Source of the DNA: Actinokineospora globicatena
GTDB lineage: Bacteria; Actinomycetota; Actinomycetes; Mycobacteriales; Pseudonocardiaceae
Assembly (NCBI RefSeq): GCF_024171945.1
Contig: NZ_JAMTCR010000002.1
Coordinates: forward strand, 1,984,001-2,048,000
DNA length: 64,000 nt
Direction of reading: 5' to 3'
This document shows positions 16,891 to 25,343 of this stretch, piece after piece (positions within the stretch are counted from its first letter, which is position 1; the number at the start of each line of letters is the position of its first letter). Both the position numbers and the translations under genes were made by a program. A model generated the notes under the pieces. The model was not told the origin of the DNA, searched no databases, and saw nothing but the letters and a program-made list of their open reading frames with translations.

Positions 16891-18237
16891 GTGCCGCTGA
16901 TGCCCGTCACGGAGTCGATGTTCCTGCTCGGCGAGTCCCGCGAGCACCCGCTGCACGTCGGCGGGTTGCAGCTGTTCGAACTCCCCGAGGGCGCCGGACC
17001 GGACTACGTCGGCGAGCTGCACCGCGCGCTGCTGGCCGCCGACGACATCCACCCGCTGCTGCGGCGCAGGCCGCGCGGCCCGGTCAGCACGGTCGGGCAG
17101 TGGGTGTGGACCGACGACGACCGGCTCGACCTGGATTACCACGTCCGGCTCTCCGCGCTGCCCACCCCGGGGCGGGTCCGCGAACTGCTGGAGCTGGTGT
17201 CGCGGCTGCACGGCTCGCTGCTCGACCGGCACCGCCCGCTGTGGGAGGCGCACCTGGTGGAAGGCCTGCGGGACAACCGGTTCGCGCTCTACACCAAGGC
17301 CCACCACGCGCTGCTCGACGGCGTCTCGGCGCTGCGGCTGCTGCAGCGCTCGCTGACCACCGACCCGGCCGTGCGCGATCCCCGACCGCCGTGGGCGAAC
17401 CGGGAGGACGAGCGGCCCGAGGTGGCCACCCGGCCGCGCGCCGGGGTCGGCGCGGTGCTGCGCGACATCGCCGGCCTCGGCCCCGCGTTCGCCAGGTACG
17501 CCAACGAGGTCTTCCGCGCGCAGACCGCCACACTGCCCTTCGCCGCGCCCCGGTCGATCCTCAACGTGCCGATCACCGGTGCCCGCCGGTTCGCCGCGCA
17601 GGGTTGGCCGCTGGCGCGGGTCCGCGCGGTCGGCGAGAAGGCCGGTGCGACGGTCAACGACGTCATGCTGGCGATGTGCGCGGGCGCGCTGCGGCGGTAC
17701 CTGCTCGAGCTCGACGCGCTGCCGGAGCGCCCGCTGGTCGCCGCCGTCCCGATGTCGCTGCGCGGTGGCGACGACAGCGCGGGCGGCAACGCGCTCGGCA
17801 TGATCCTGTGCACCCTGGCCACCGACCTGGCGGACCCGGCCGACCGGCTCGCCGCGATCACGGAGTCCACCCGCAGCGGCAAGGACGTCTACCGCGGCAT
17901 GTCGCAGCTGCAGGTGACCGCGCTGAGCGCCATCCCGTTCGCCCCGCTCGCGCTCGGCCTGCTCCCCGGGGCCGTGCGGCTCACCCCGCCCGCGTTCAAC
18001 CTGATGATCAGCAACGTCCCCGGGCCGACCGAACCGCTGTACTGGAACGGCGCGCGGATGCTGGGCGTGTACCCGGTGTCCATCCCGTACGAGGGCCAGG
18101 CGCTCAACATCACGGTGACCAGCTACAACGGCTCGCTGGAGTTCGGTCTCACCGGCTGCCGCCGCACCGTCCCGCACCTGCAGCGGCTGCTCACCCACCT
18201 CGACACGGAACTGGCCGACCTCGAGAGCGCGGTGTAG
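16891..18237 (+). CDS. Wax ester synthase/diacylglycerol acyltransferase (WS/DGAT) family protein
   Basis: A 448-residue acyltransferase that would join acyl-CoA to diacylglycerol or a fatty alcohol to make storage lipid. The active-site motif HHALLDGV (HHxxxDG) is intact, and NVPGP near the C-terminus is the second family signature. GTG 16891 was chosen because GGAGGAGG lies about six bases upstream and the protein then begins LMPVTESMFLL, as family members do. It follows the kinase by 100 bases and may be co-transcribed. It converges with the DUF5302 gene. Confidence 0.92.
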   Translation: MPLMPVTESMFLLGESREHPLHVGGLQLFELPEGAGPDYVGELHRALLAADDIHPLLRRRPRGPVSTVGQWVWTDDDRLDLDYHVRLSALPTPGRVRELLELVSRLHGSLLDRHRPLWEAHLVEGLRDNRFALYTKAHHALLDGVSALRLLQRSLTTDPAVRDPRPPWANREDERPEVATRPRAGVGAVLRDIAGLGPAFARYANEVFRAQTATLPFAAPRSILNVPITGARRFAAQGWPLARVRAVGEKAGATVNDVMLAMCAGALRRYLLELDALPERPLVAAVPMSLRGGDDSAGGNALGMILCTLATDLADPADRLAAITESTRSGKDVYRGMSQLQVTALSAIPFAPLALGLLPGAVRLTPPAFNLMISNVPGPTEPLYWNGARMLGVYPVSIPYEGQALNITVTSYNGSLEFGLTGCRRTVPHLQRLLTHLDTELADLESAV

Positions 18238-18275
18238 AGCGCTCGAGGCCGGCCAGTGGGGAGTGCGTCCTGGGA

Positions 18276-18473
18276 TCAGCCGCTCTTGCGGCGGAACTGG
18301 CGCTTGGCGCCCGCGCGACCGTGCGCGTCGTGCACCTTGGACCCCGAGTCGGCGTGGCCCTGGCCGTTCTTGGACTGGGCCTGCTTGCGGGCCAGCGCCT
18401 CGCGGAAGCGGGCCTTCACGTCCTCGGTGTCCGCGCCAGGGGTTTCCTCGGTCTGGCCGGGCTGTTCGGACAT
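18276..18473 (-). CDS. DUF5302 domain protein
   Basis: A 65-residue charged protein with the highly conserved DUF5302 C-terminus: DVKARFREALARKQAQS, DSGSKVH and GAKRQFRRKSG. The family is widespread in actinobacteria with no known function; the basic tail suggests nucleic-acid or ribosome contact (inference). ATG 18473 follows GGAGG at proper spacing. Confidence 0.92.
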   Translation of the reverse strand: MSEQPGQTEETPGADTEDVKARFREALARKQAQSKNGQGHADSGSKVHDAHGRAGAKRQFRRKSG

Positions 18474-18556
18474 GGTGGTGACCTCCAGGCAAGACGGGTG
18501 GTCCTGCCAGCCTCGCACGTGCGCGCCGATCGGTCGACCCGGTTTCGCTCAGGGCG

Positions 18557-18979
18557 TCACCGGGTGCCCTCGGCGCGCGCCTTGAGCCCCTCCGCTTCCA
18601 GGGCCAGGTACCGGTCGGTGAGGCCCGCGGTGAGCTTCGCGATCACCAGCCCCAGCGGTCCGGTCATCTCCAGCGTCAGCACCGCCCGCGCGCCGTCGCC
18701 GAGCGGCTCGACCGTGTGCGTGGCAACCGTTCGCGCGCCGGGACCACCCGCGACCCAGGTCCACGACCGGCCGTCCTCGAACTCGGTGATGGTCCAGACC
18801 GTGGTGGGCAGCCGGGGTTGCCGGATGCGCGCGCGGGATCCGACGCGCAGCGGACCACCGCCGAGCGCGGTGATCGAGGTCACCGACGCCGTCCACTCGG
18901 GCCACCACTCGATGTCGCGGTAGACCTCCCACACGCGTGCCGCCGGTGCGGCGATGTCAACCCGGGTACCGAACCGCAT
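18557..18979 (-). CDS. SRPBCC family protein (polyketide cyclase/START-like)
   Basis: A 140-residue START-fold protein: VDIAAPAARVWEVYRDIEWWPEW at the N-terminus and the long C-terminal helix AKLTAGLTDRYLALEAEGLK. Such proteins bind lipids or aromatic ligands or act as cyclases. ATG 18979 is six bases downstream of TACCCT (minus strand), indicating a leaderless mRNA. A second SRPBCC protein lies at 38.3 kb. No specific ligand can be proposed. Confidence 0.85.
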   Translation of the reverse strand: MRFGTRVDIAAPAARVWEVYRDIEWWPEWTASVTSITALGGGPLRVGSRARIRQPRLPTTVWTITEFEDGRSWTWVAGGPGARTVATHTVEPLGDGARAVLTLEMTGPLGLVIAKLTAGLTDRYLALEAEGLKARAEGTR

Positions 18980-19062
18980 CGACCAAGGGTAGCGCCGATG
19001 ATCAGCGGCGGGCGGCACCTGGCTATCCTCGGCGGTGGATCTTTCTCGGCGGAGGACGACTG

Positions 19063-19572
19063 GTGAACCTGCTGGACCACATCGCGGCTGTGGCGCAACT
19101 GGCGGAGGGCACCGAGTGCGACCAGCGCGCGCTCGGCGCCGACCCGGCCAGGCGGGTGGCCTGGTACCGAGCCGCCGACCCGCCCGACGAGGCCGAGTTC
19201 CTCGCCGCCGTGCTGCGCGACCCGGACCGGGCGACCGCGAACGCCGCCGCCATCGCCCGCATCGACGACCGGGCCCAGCGCGGCCCCGGTTTCGGCCGGT
19301 GGGCGGCGAGGGTGCGGCCCGCGGTGGCGGTCGCGGAACCGGTCGCGGCGCGGTTGGCCGAGTGGTGCCTGCTGCACGACGCGTTCGCGGGCAAGCCCAT
19401 CTCGCACGGCGCGGTGCTCGCCGCGTCCGACTGGGCGCAGCGCACCCTCGCGGCCACCGTCGACGGCGAGCTGCTGGCGCTGCTGGCCGTGCACGGCAGG
19501 ACCAGGCGCGTGCGGGCGATGACCAGGGTGCCCCGCCCGGTGCGCACCAGGCGCCTCGCCTGCGACGACTGA
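19063..19572 (+). CDS. Hypothetical protein, 169 residues
   Basis: An Ala- and Arg-rich soluble protein (LVNLLDHIAAVAQLAEGTECDQRALGAD at the start) that I do not recognise. It is predicted to be mostly helical, with no signal or membrane segment. GTG 19063 follows GGAGG with seven-base spacing. It lies upstream of the cupin gene with an 84-base gap, so co-transcription is possible. Confidence 0.75.
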   Translation: MNLLDHIAAVAQLAEGTECDQRALGADPARRVAWYRAADPPDEAEFLAAVLRDPDRATANAAAIARIDDRAQRGPGFGRWAARVRPAVAVAEPVAARLAEWCLLHDAFAGKPISHGAVLAASDWAQRTLAATVDGELLALLAVHGRTRRVRAMTRVPRPVRTRRLACDD

Positions 19573-19656
19573 GTGTCCTCTCTGGATGGTGCGCGCCCGG
19601 GTGGTGCGCGCAACGGCCCCGTGGTGGGAGAGTGTGCTCCTGGCGAGAGGAGAACC

Positions 19657-20130
19657 ATGTCGTACCTGGGGACCACTGGTGAGCACAGCGCGCTGTTCCG
19701 GCCGGTGGACGAGATCACCGTGCTCGACCGGCCGACCACCTCGGCGCACTTCGTCGCACCGGGAACGGTCACCGGTGGGCAATTCGGACTGTTCCGCTGG
19801 GACATGGCGCCGCAAGCGGGCGGCCCGAAACCGCATTTCCACCGCACGATCTCCGAATCGTTCTACATCATCGAGGGCGCGGTCCGGTTGTTCGACGGGC
19901 AGCGGTGGGTGACCGCGACACCCGGCGATTTCCTGTTCGTCCCGGAAGGCGGCGTGCACGCGTTCGCGAATGAATCCGACGAACCCGCCTCGATGCTGAT
20001 CCTGTTCGCGCCGGGGGAACCGCGCGAGGACTACTTCGTCGAACTCGCCGAGATCCGGGAATCCGGCCGGGAACTCACCGAGGCCGAGTGGACCGAGTTC
20101 TACGCCAGGCACGACCAGTACCACGTGTAA
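19657..20130 (+). CDS. Cupin domain protein
   Basis: A 157-residue single-domain cupin. Motif 1 is KPHFHRTISESFYIIEG with the metal-binding H-x-H and glutamate, and motif 2 is GDFLFVPEGGVHAFAN. An acidic C-terminal helix (ELTEAEWTEFYARHDQYHV) resembles quercetinase-like or isomerase cupins in actinobacteria. ATG 19657 follows AGAGGAG. The reaction is unknown. Confidence 0.87.
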   Translation: MSYLGTTGEHSALFRPVDEITVLDRPTTSAHFVAPGTVTGGQFGLFRWDMAPQAGGPKPHFHRTISESFYIIEGAVRLFDGQRWVTATPGDFLFVPEGGVHAFANESDEPASMLILFAPGEPREDYFVELAEIRESGRELTEAEWTEFYARHDQYHV

Positions 20131-20196
20131 TGGGCCAGCCGGGTGTTCCGCGCCGGTTCCGGTAGCGGATCCCCGGCGGGCGCCGATGCGCCGTAC

Positions 20197-20547
20197 ATGG
20201 TGCGAAGGTCGCTGCTCGGCCGCTGCGCGGTCGCCTCGGCGCTCGTGGTGGGCACCGGGGTGGCCGGGTGCGGCGCCGAGGACGACACGTGGCACTGCAC
20301 GGCGACCCGGTGCGAGGTGGCCGTCACCGGGTCGCCGACGCTGGAGGTGCTCGACGCGCGGCTCAAGGCCGAGGTCACCCGCGACCGGGTGCGGGTGGCG
20401 GGCGGCGGGGTCGACATCACGCTGAACCCGGGCGACGCCGCGGTGGTCGACGGTCTGGTGGTGGAGCTGCGCGGGGTCGACGACGGGGTGGCCCGGCTGG
20501 TGCTCTCCCCGGTCGACGCCCGTTTCGCCCGGCTCGACGAGGGGTAA
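20197..20547 (+). CDS. Small predicted lipoprotein
   Basis: A 116-residue secreted protein. From ATG 20197 it has positive residues (MVRRSLLGR), a hydrophobic stretch and the lipobox VAGC, so it should be lipidated on the conserved cysteine (about residue 25) and anchored outside the membrane. The mature part (about 90 residues) contains two more cysteines (WHCTATRC) and is beta-rich. No known domain is recognised. A strong terminator follows. Confidence 0.75.
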   Translation: MVRRSLLGRCAVASALVVGTGVAGCGAEDDTWHCTATRCEVAVTGSPTLEVLDARLKAEVTRDRVRVAGGGVDITLNPGDAAVVDGLVVELRGVDDGVARLVLSPVDARFARLDEG

Positions 20548-20633
20548 CCCTGGTGTGGGAGCACCCCGCAGACCCGGCCGTTGGACGCGCCCACCGCCCT
20601 CCCCCCGGGCACGGGCAGCGCGGCGGTCGGCCG

Positions 20634-20670
20634 GGCAGGCCTCGGCACACCCCCCAAGCCGAGGCCTGCC
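20634..20670 (+). terminator. Hairpin terminator after the lipoprotein gene
   Basis: A perfect 12-bp stem, GGCAGGCCTCGG with CCGAGGCCTGCC and a 13-base loop. Confidence 0.75.
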
Positions 20671-20795
20671 GCTCCCGATAACGCCAGGGTGCGGGGCCGG
20701 GAACGATCCCGTCGGTCGGCACCGGGGCGGGGCGCGATCCGGTGGTTGCTCTCACCCGCGTTCCCCATGTCGGCCGCATAATCCAGGGCCATAAC

Positions 20796-21773
20796 ATGTG
20801 GACCATGGAACTGGAGTTCCGACACCTGCGGATTGTCATCGCGGTGGCCGACGAGGGAAGTATCACCAAGGCCGCCGCGGCACTCGGTTTGTCCCAACCT
20901 TCGTTGACTTCTCAACTTCAACGGATTGAACGAGCCATGGGCGCGCCCCTTTTCGAACGCGCCAGAACCGGCGTGGTGCCGACCTCCTTCGGGCGCACCG
21001 TGCTGGCCAGGGCCCGGTCCGTGGTCAACGAGATGGCCGACCTGCGCGGCGAGGCGAACGCGCTGGCGACCCCGCGCGGCCCGGTCGAGCTGAAGATCGG
21101 CGGCAGGCCGAGCCCGCTGCTCTCGGTCGTCGTGCCGCTGCTGGGTGCCGCGTACGCCGAGTTACACGGCCCCGACGTGGCCCCGTTGAGCGTCCAGGTG
21201 CACACCGACCCGTCGGCGGCGGCCCTGCAGGGGCGGGTCCGCGCGGGCAGGCTGGACGCGGCGGTGCTCTGCGACGTCATGGGGTTCGAGATCGGGACCG
21301 CCGAGGGGGTGCGGCGCGAGGTCGTGGTGGAGCGCGAACCGGAGTTCGTCGGGCTCTCGGACCGGCACCGGCTCGCCGCCCACGACGTCATCGACCTCGC
21401 CGACCTGGCCGAGGAGAACTGGATGATCGACCCGCAGGAGGACCACGGCGGCATCGGCCCGCTGCGCGCGGCCTGCCGGGCGGCCGGGTTCGAGCCCAGG
21501 ATCACCCACGAGATCAGCGACTCCACCTCGGCCCGCGAGTTCATCACCAGCGGCCAGTGCGTCAGCCTCGCCCAGCCGACCTCCAGCGAGGGCCGCGGCC
21601 TGGTCATCCGCCCGCTGCGCGGCGACCCGATCTGCAACCGGCTCGAACTGGCCTGGAAGGACCTCGGCCCGATCGACCCCGAGATGCTGCGGCGCGCGGT
21701 CACCGAGGCCTACCACCGGCTCATCGACCGCAACCCCAGCTACCCGGTGTGGTGGGCTCAGCACAACGGATGA
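20796..21773 (+). CDS. LysR family transcriptional regulator
   Basis: A regulator of about 325 residues with a LysR winged helix-turn-helix (MELEFRHLRIVIAVADEGSITKAAAALGLSQPSL...LQRIERAMGAPLFERA) and the two-lobed periplasmic-binding-like effector domain. The start may be ATG 20796 or ATG 20805. It is followed by a long non-coding stretch and has no divergent partner gene, which is unusual for the family, so its target is not evident here. Confidence 0.9.
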   Translation: MWTMELEFRHLRIVIAVADEGSITKAAAALGLSQPSLTSQLQRIERAMGAPLFERARTGVVPTSFGRTVLARARSVVNEMADLRGEANALATPRGPVELKIGGRPSPLLSVVVPLLGAAYAELHGPDVAPLSVQVHTDPSAAALQGRVRAGRLDAAVLCDVMGFEIGTAEGVRREVVVEREPEFVGLSDRHRLAAHDVIDLADLAEENWMIDPQEDHGGIGPLRAACRAAGFEPRITHEISDSTSAREFITSGQCVSLAQPTSSEGRGLVIRPLRGDPICNRLELAWKDLGPIDPEMLRRAVTEAYHRLIDRNPSYPVWWAQHNG

Positions 21774-23040
21774 CCCCTGATCGGCTCGGGCCCGCTGACC
21801 TCCGCCAATCGGGCCTTAATGCAACAAACGCTTGTTTGTGGGATGCGCGACTGCCGCCACACCCAACCTCGGCCCCCCGACCACGCCGCCACCACCCACT
21901 GACGCCCCACGATGCCCGGAAAGTCCGATTCGACCGCACCTGGCGGCCCGTCCGCTGAGCCAAAAGAGTGTAGTCGCTCGCTCGCACCCGGTGAGTTAAG
22001 AATTTAGATGACCGCTAAGTGATGGACGTCGTTGCCGCGAACCGCAGAACCGGGGACCATTGCCGTCGGAACGGTGGACCGCGCCGTGCAGGGTCGGCAG
22101 CGGATCACCGTCCGTCCGCATCGCCTCTGCGGTCGCCGCGGCCGGGACACCGCGCACCGCGCCCTCGCGCGATGGGGACGGCGGGCCCCGGAGGTCGGGT
22201 GGAGCCGACACCGGGGCCTGTCACGCCTCTCGGGCCCCTTAGGGCCCCGTGACAGGTCTCCTCGGCCGCACTCGCCCTCCTGCCCGACCACCCCGCCGCG
22301 CCCGCTGCCTGATGCCACGCGGCCGCCCCTGTCGCCGGACGCGGGCCATCCGGACCGTGGACCGCCTGCTTGTGCCGTCTGCAGTCGCCAACGCCGCAGA
22401 GCGCCGGTGGTGCGCGGGGCGGGTGGCGCCGCTCCTCGTGCCCCAGCCAGCCATACGAGACCAGGGCTGCCACGCGCCGTTCTTCTCGTGCAAGCTGTGG
22501 CCCGCTGGCTGAGTCCGGCAGGCTGAGCCGGGCCCGCCTCGAGCACACTCACCCCACCTGAATCCGCGTTCCGGTCAAATCCGTCCCGCCCGCCCAACGA
22601 ACCGCGGTTCGCCCCCATCCCAAGCACTCACCCGCTCCGCCGCGATTCCCACTCCGCCCCCGCGCTTTGTCCGCCCCCGCGATCGAGTCAAGTTCCGGCT
22701 CCACACAGCGGCGACATCATCAATCGCATTCCCGGCCCACCCGCCCCACCGCCCGACAATCCCCCCAACGCATTCCGCAGCCGGAGCCCCACTCCCAGAT
22801 CCACAGTGGATACCCAACGACCGCGACCCGACTCCCGTCGCCCGTCCACCCGCCTGCCCCGCCCAGCCACAAGCAACGCCGTCTTACTCCACAACGCCCG
22901 CTTCGCGCCCACACACAGGCGAGACCCCACCCACACCGCCCGGCTCGCCGCCCCATCCCGCAGTACCCGCTTCGCGCCTGCGTGCGCCGCCCCCACCCCG
23001 CAACGCCCGCTTCGCGCCCGCGCGCGCAGGCAACCCCCTG
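21774..23040. other. 1.27-kb non-coding stretch with hairpins and a threefold repeat
   Basis: No convincing gene on either strand. It holds a small hairpin (ACAAAC gctt GTTTGT, 21824-21839) that may terminate the LysR transcript, and a strong nested hairpin at 22217-22256 (CCTGTCAC with GTGACAGG, enclosing GGGCCC pairs). From about 22560 the plus strand is very C-rich and G-poor. Three copies of a C-GCCCGCTTCGCGCC-like unit begin near 22892, 22962 and 23001. The stretch leads straight into a conserved dispersed element. Confidence 0.6.
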
Positions 23041-23176
23041 CCCAGCCCCCACCCTCTCCGGGGGGCGTCCCTGGGCCAGTCTACCGGGACCCACCGACAG
23101 TCGATCTTGAACCGACCCCCGCGGAGATCCACATGTGGATAACTTCTGTCACCCAGAAGAGGGAAATTCCGAGCCA
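23041..23176 (+). repeat. Dispersed intergenic element, copy A
   Basis: This is one of three copies of a conserved non-coding element (others at 28679-28874 and 36650-36852). The shared core runs CCCTCTCCGGGGGGCGTCCC, GGGCCAGTCTACCGGGACC, GATCTTGAA, GATCCACATGTGGA and ACTTCTGTC. This copy has a perfect DnaA box (TGTGGATAA, 23134-23142) and a hairpin CTTCTG-tcacc-CAGAAG. It lies 88 bases beyond the stop of the convergent minus-strand gene. Confidence 0.8.
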
Positions 23177-23263
23177 CCCCAACAACAAATCCCCAGTTCA
23201 TGCTCCCGAGTGGACGGTAGAAGCAGGCGGGGAGCCCAACTGCCTACCGGGTGATCAACTGGG

Positions 23264-24226
23264 TCAGCGGGCGGAGGTCGAGTCCTCGGGTTCGTCGAAG
23301 TCGCCGTGGTCGCGGTTGCCCCGGGGCCAGAGGGGTTGGTCCGGGGCGTCGGAGACGGGGAGGCTTCGTCTGTCCTCTTCGGAGGGTCCGCCGATTCGGG
23401 GCCAGCCGACGGCGCTGAGGGTGGGGCGTTCGTCGAGGCGCTCGGCGTACTGGGGGGCGATCTCGGTCTTGGTGACGGCGGCGGTGATGCGGGCGAAGGT
23501 GGGGATGAGGTCGGCCGCTTCCCTGACCTGCTCGGGGTGGCGGGCCAGCCACCAGACGACGGCGGTGCCCGGGTCGGTGAGGATCTCGTCGGCCAGGTAC
23601 GCGCGGGTCCGCTGCTCGAGTTCCTGCTCGTGGTGGCGGACCTGCTTCTCCTTGCGCAGCTCCGTCAACCGGTCCAGCCGCCTGGCGTCCTCGTCCGGCA
23701 CGGTCAGCCCGACGTTCTCCGCCCACGCGATGATCTGCCCCGACCGGTCCGGCGCCATCGCCCCGAGTTCGGCCGCCAGTCGGGTCTGGACCACCTCGGC
23801 CTCCGTCGGCGACCCGGTGACTGTGACCGACCGCGCGCGCTCCAGGATCGAGTGCACCGCCAGCCCGCGCAGGTTCCCGTGCTGCGGCAGTCCGGCGCTG
23901 GGCTGCCAGCAGACCGTGCACGCGAGGATGAACCGGTAGTACGGCTCGGCGCTGTCCACCGGGATCGCGGGCACGTGGTGCTCGGCGTGCGGGGCCGGTT
24001 CCGGCGCGGGCTTGGCGCGTTCCCTGGCCACCTCGGCGCGCAGTTCCCGTTGTTCGCGGTGGAACAGCACCTGCTTGACGACAAGTCCGGCGATGCCGAG
24101 CGCGACCAGCATGACCGGCACGGTCACCCAGTTCGCCCAGCCGAGCGCGAAGCCTGCCGCGAGGGGGGCGAGCGCGGCCACCCCGAGGATGACGGCGGGC
24201 GCGCGCCAGTGCGCTGCAGTGTCCAC
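23264..24226 (-). CDS. Membrane-anchored hypothetical protein, 320 residues
   Basis: Two N-terminal membrane helices (about 10-50: VILGVAALAPLAAGFALGW and VTVPVMLVALGIAGLVV) are followed by a charged coiled-coil-like segment (FHREQRELRAEVARERAKP) and a helical soluble domain. The C-terminus is acidic and disordered-looking. I recognise no family. GTG 24226 lies near possible -10 hexamers without a Shine-Dalgarno. A membrane scaffold or signalling role is only a guess. Confidence 0.75.
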   Translation of the reverse strand: MDTAAHWRAPAVILGVAALAPLAAGFALGWANWVTVPVMLVALGIAGLVVKQVLFHREQRELRAEVARERAKPAPEPAPHAEHHVPAIPVDSAEPYYRFILACTVCWQPSAGLPQHGNLRGLAVHSILERARSVTVTGSPTEAEVVQTRLAAELGAMAPDRSGQIIAWAENVGLTVPDEDARRLDRLTELRKEKQVRHHEQELEQRTRAYLADEILTDPGTAVVWWLARHPEQVREAADLIPTFARITAAVTKTEIAPQYAERLDERPTLSAVGWPRIGGPSEEDRRSLPVSDAPDQPLWPRGNRDHGDFDEPEDSTSAR

Positions 24227-24329
24227 ACCTAGGTGGGTACCTGGTGGCGCCGTAGAGTTGTAGACCGATCAAGCGGATTCGCTCGAACATACGAACCGGC
24301 CGCAGCGGTCGGTGATCACCCTGCTCTGG

Positions 24330-25193
24330 TCAGGGGAACGCGGGCGCGTCCGTCCTGCCCCGTCCGGGCAGGCCCATCCAGCGCACCGACGGTGCCCCGG
24401 TCGTGCCCGGCTCGCACGCGTGCACCTCGCCACCGGCCGTGGTGATCAACAAGGTCGACCCGGCGAAGCAGCAGCCGACCGCCGTCGCGTCCGCCAGTCG
24501 GACGATCGTGTACGCGACGCCGGTGTGGTCCACCCGCCGCACCGTGTTGCCACCGGCGACCCAGGCGAACCCGTCGACGTCCACCGCGACCCCGCGCGCC
24601 GAGGACACCAGCGGTCGCGCCGCGCCGGTCGTGCCGTTGGCGAGGTCGAACTCGTGGGCGACCAGGCCGCCGTCGCACACCCGGTACATGGTGCGGGTGT
24701 CCGGGCTCCAGGCCAGCGCGTCGGTCGGGCCGTCGAGCACGCTCAGCACCCGCCCGCCGAGGTCGACCCGGTGCAGCGCGTGTCCGGTGTCGAGCCACAG
24801 CCGCCCGGCCGGGTCGCACCAGATCCCCGTGCACGGCGGCAGGTCGAGCCCGACGACGCGGCCGTCGCGGCGCAGGAACGCCGGGTCGCCGCCGATCACC
24901 CAGCCGCCGTCGGCCGGGACGGCGCCGGTGACCCGGCCGTCGAGCACCAGGGTCGCGACGTGCCGGGGGCCGAGCGGGGTCATCCGGCCCAGTTGCAGGC
25001 TGCCGCCCAGTTGCCCGCCCGGGCCGCCTGTCTCGTGCGCCTCCGGCTCGGACGGGCCGGAGGCACCGGTACCCGCCCGTGTGGTGTCCACCCAGGACAG
25101 TTGGCGGCCGGTCCAGTGCGGCCCGCGCACCCGTCTGCCCAGCAGGCCGACGCACACCCCGGCGGTCAGCTCGGTAGGCCTGATCATCGCCAT
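24330..25193 (-). CDS. SMP-30/gluconolactonase-like beta-propeller, divergent
   Basis: A 287-residue protein with repeated propeller-like strands (GIWCDPAGRLWLDTG, LAWSPDTRTMYRV, GVAVDVDGFAWVAGG) that match the SMP-30/gluconolactonase/LRE plan. The metal ligands usually seen in GEGP and N-G-L-x-x-S-P-D are replaced (RGPHW, TDALAWSPD), so it is probably not an active lactonase. Residues about 38-65 form a Gly/Ser-rich insertion. ATG 25193 follows a GGGGG ribosome site. Confidence 0.68.
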   Translation of the reverse strand: MAMIRPTELTAGVCVGLLGRRVRGPHWTGRQLSWVDTTRAGTGASGPSEPEAHETGGPGGQLGGSLQLGRMTPLGPRHVATLVLDGRVTGAVPADGGWVIGGDPAFLRRDGRVVGLDLPPCTGIWCDPAGRLWLDTGHALHRVDLGGRVLSVLDGPTDALAWSPDTRTMYRVCDGGLVAHEFDLANGTTGAARPLVSSARGVAVDVDGFAWVAGGNTVRRVDHTGVAYTIVRLADATAVGCCFAGSTLLITTAGGEVHACEPGTTGAPSVRWMGLPGRGRTDAPAFP

Positions 25194-25343
25194 CTCGCCC
25201 CCTGGTGGTCTGAACCATTAAGTGGTCTGAACCAATGTGTCCGGCGGCGGGGGAGAAAGCAAGTCCCCGGACGTCCCATTTTCCCGACCCCGCGCACCGA
25301 CGGTAGCCGGGTCCGGCACGCCCGGTGCCGGTCTCGGGCGGAA

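Noticed and set aside
22019..23110. Several Arg/Pro-rich frames in the gene-free stretch
   Set aside because: No ribosome sites, no similarity and biased composition caused by C-rich DNA; part of it is the dispersed element.
23041..23176. Insertion sequence or MITE
   Set aside because: No terminal inverted repeats or target duplications could be found around any of the three copies.
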